A DNA stretch of 43,792 bases from an uncultured Clostridium sp. (lineage in GTDB: Bacteria > Bacillota > Clostridia > Oscillospirales > Oscillospiraceae). The stretch is taken from positions 8,603 to 52,394 of the forward strand of contig CAJFVL010000006.1 in NCBI GenBank assembly GCA_904420465.1, in the 5' to 3' direction. The position numbers and the translations under genes are program-made. The notes below the pieces were generated by a model, which saw only the letters and a list, made by a program, of their open reading frames with translations, did not search any database and was not told where the DNA came from. How positions within the stretch are numbered: the first letter of the stretch is position 1; each line of letters starts with the position of its first letter. Shown one piece after another: positions 42,753 to 43,792 of this stretch.

Positions 42753-43792
42753 TCATTCTGATTTGGAGAGCTCTTCCAGCCGCTCCTTCAGCCGGTCCAG
42801 TATCCCCTGCCGGGGCAGCAGATGGCAGTCCACGTCCTGCGCCGCCACCAGGGGAACCCGGGCGGCCTCCTCTCCGTTCACGGTCCATACCGCCTCTCCC
42901 ACCTGCGTTCCGGCGGAGACGGGGGCGGTCAGGGCGGCCGCCTCCAGCTCCAGACGGCGGACGGCCTCCTCCCCCGGGGCAAGACACAGCCCCACCGTCT
43001 CTGCGGCGGCGGCCGGGCAGAAGGACAGCAGGCTGTTCCGGACAGGGACGCGGCACAGCGCCTCTCCCTGCTCCGCCAGCACCTCCCGGCGGAAATTGGA
43101 AAAGCCATAGTCAAACAGGGCCGCGTGATCCGCCCAGTCGTTTGGATCGCTGAGGGTGACGCAGATCAAGGTCATCCCGTCCCGCTCCGCCGCCGACACC
43201 AGGGTCCTCCCCGCCGCCTCGGTGTAGCCCGTTTTCATGCCGATGCAGCCCTCGTACCGCCACAGCAGCTTGTTGTGGTTGGTGAAGGTACGGGTTCCCA
43301 GCGTGATGGACCGGGTGGACACCATACCGGCCAGCGTCTCGTTTTCCAGGCAGGCCCGGGCCAGCAGGGCCATGTCATAGGCGCTGGCATGATGGCCGTC
43401 GGCATCCAGGCCGCTGGGATTGGCAAAGCGGCTGTTCTCCATCCCCAGCTCCCGGGCCTTTTCGCTCATCATGGCCACGAAGCGCTCCTGGGTTCCGCCG
43501 CAGTATCCGGCCACCGCGGCGGCGGCGTCGTTGCCTGACTGCAGCAGCAGGCCGTAGAGCAGGGCTTTCAGAGTGATCTTCTCCCCTGCCTGGAGATAGA
43601 TTGAGGACCCCTCGATGCCCACCCACTCCGGGGCCACGGTGACAACCTCGTCCAGGGAGTGTCCTGACTCCAGTGCAACCAGAGCGGTCATCAGCTTGGT
43701 GGTGCTGGCAATCAGCCGGGGTTCGTGGGCATTGTACTCATAGAGCACCCGCCCGCTCTCCGCGTCCATCAAAATGGCGGCCGACGCAGTGG
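42753..43792 (-). CDS. D-alanyl-D-alanine carboxypeptidase (DacF/PBP5 family), 5' end missing
   Basis: A low-molecular-weight penicillin-binding protein that trims the terminal D-Ala of the peptidoglycan stem. About 346 codons are seen. The start and signal peptide lie beyond the right edge, because the frame runs open through TASAAILMDAESG. The active-site Ser motif is STTK, followed by SGN and KTG. A C-terminal PBP5-like beta domain (about 245-310) and an amphipathic C-terminal helix for membrane attachment follow. Sporulation-associated DacF/DacB enzymes look the same, so the role (vegetative or spore cortex) is open. Confidence 0.92.
   Translation of the reverse strand, partial: TASAAILMDAESGRVLYEYNAHEPRLIASTTKLMTALVALESGHSLDEVVTVAPEWVGIEGSSIYLQAGEKITLKALLYGLLLQSGNDAAAAVAGYCGGTQERFVAMMSEKARELGMENSRFANPSGLDADGHHASAYDMALLARACLENETLAGMVSTRSITLGTRTFTNHNKLLWRYEGCIGMKTGYTEAAGRTLVSAAERDGMTLICVTLSDPNDWADHAALFDYGFSNFRREVLAEQGEALCRVPVRNSLLSFCPAAAAETVGLCLAPGEEAVRRLELEAAALTAPVSAGTQVGEAVWTVNGEEAARVPLVAAQDVDCHLLPRQGILDRLKERLEELSKSE

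Overview
The window is a GC-rich, gene-dense piece of a Gram-positive, spore-forming Clostridia chromosome. I infer an Oscillospiraceae gut anaerobe of the Flavonifractor / Pseudoflavonifractor / Intestinimonas type. The reasons are the sporulation genes spoIVA, sipL and spoVM, a tyrosine T-box, CarD, the cdaA-cdaR c-di-AMP pair, an IspH-S1 fusion and strong third-position GC. Almost everything is on the minus strand in tightly overlapping operons. Only five small plus-strand genes are supported (6253, 31243, 33203, 33496, 39330). There is no rRNA, tRNA or CRISPR array.

Region by region (transcription mostly runs right to left). 27-2484: a tyrosine T-box controls an EamA transporter and tyrS. 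2481-6115: a MoxR / DUF58 / DUF4129 operon. 6253-6485: a lone plus-strand exported 52-aa peptide gene with its own terminator. 6486-11693: a sporulation patch holding spoIVA, sipL and the tiny spoVM, the first two behind sigma-E-like promoters. It is interrupted by an SDR + SnoaL-like operon with a palindromic operator and by a MITE-like element. 11870-24547: a housekeeping block in the order usual in Firmicutes (yicC, remA, gmk, rpoZ, priA, def, fmt, a small membrane protein, rsmB, rlmN, prpC, prkC, rsgA) ending in spoVM. 24583-29258: cdaA-cdaR, an RseC-like protein, DUF5685, a DnaJ-domain protein and a membrane protein, probably one operon. 29333-33711: an accessory stretch with the second MITE copy, a DUF3343 / cysteine desulfurase pair, a NUDIX gene, about 1.2 kb of nested palindromes without a believable gene, and a small ribbon-helix-helix module whose -10 box lies between two palindromes. 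33746-39209: isoprenoid, lipid and translation genes ispF, ispD, carD, ispH-rpsA, plsC and cmk. 39262-43792: a GyrI-like protein, an HI0933-type flavoprotein with an RpiR regulator, an RluB-type pseudouridine synthase and a truncated D,D-carboxypeptidase.

How the genes work together: SpoIVA, SipL and SpoVM form the basement of the spore coat. PrkC/PrpC/RsgA and CdaA/CdaR join cell-wall and ribosome-assembly signalling. YicC, RemA, Gmk, RpoZ, PriA, Def, Fmt, RsmB and RlmN serve RNA, DNA and translation. IspD/IspF/IspH make isoprenoid precursors by the MEP route. The most unusual parts are the repeat families (a two-copy TIR element and the nested-palindrome block) and the ribbon-helix-helix module beside them. 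No complete defence system or transposase gene was seen.
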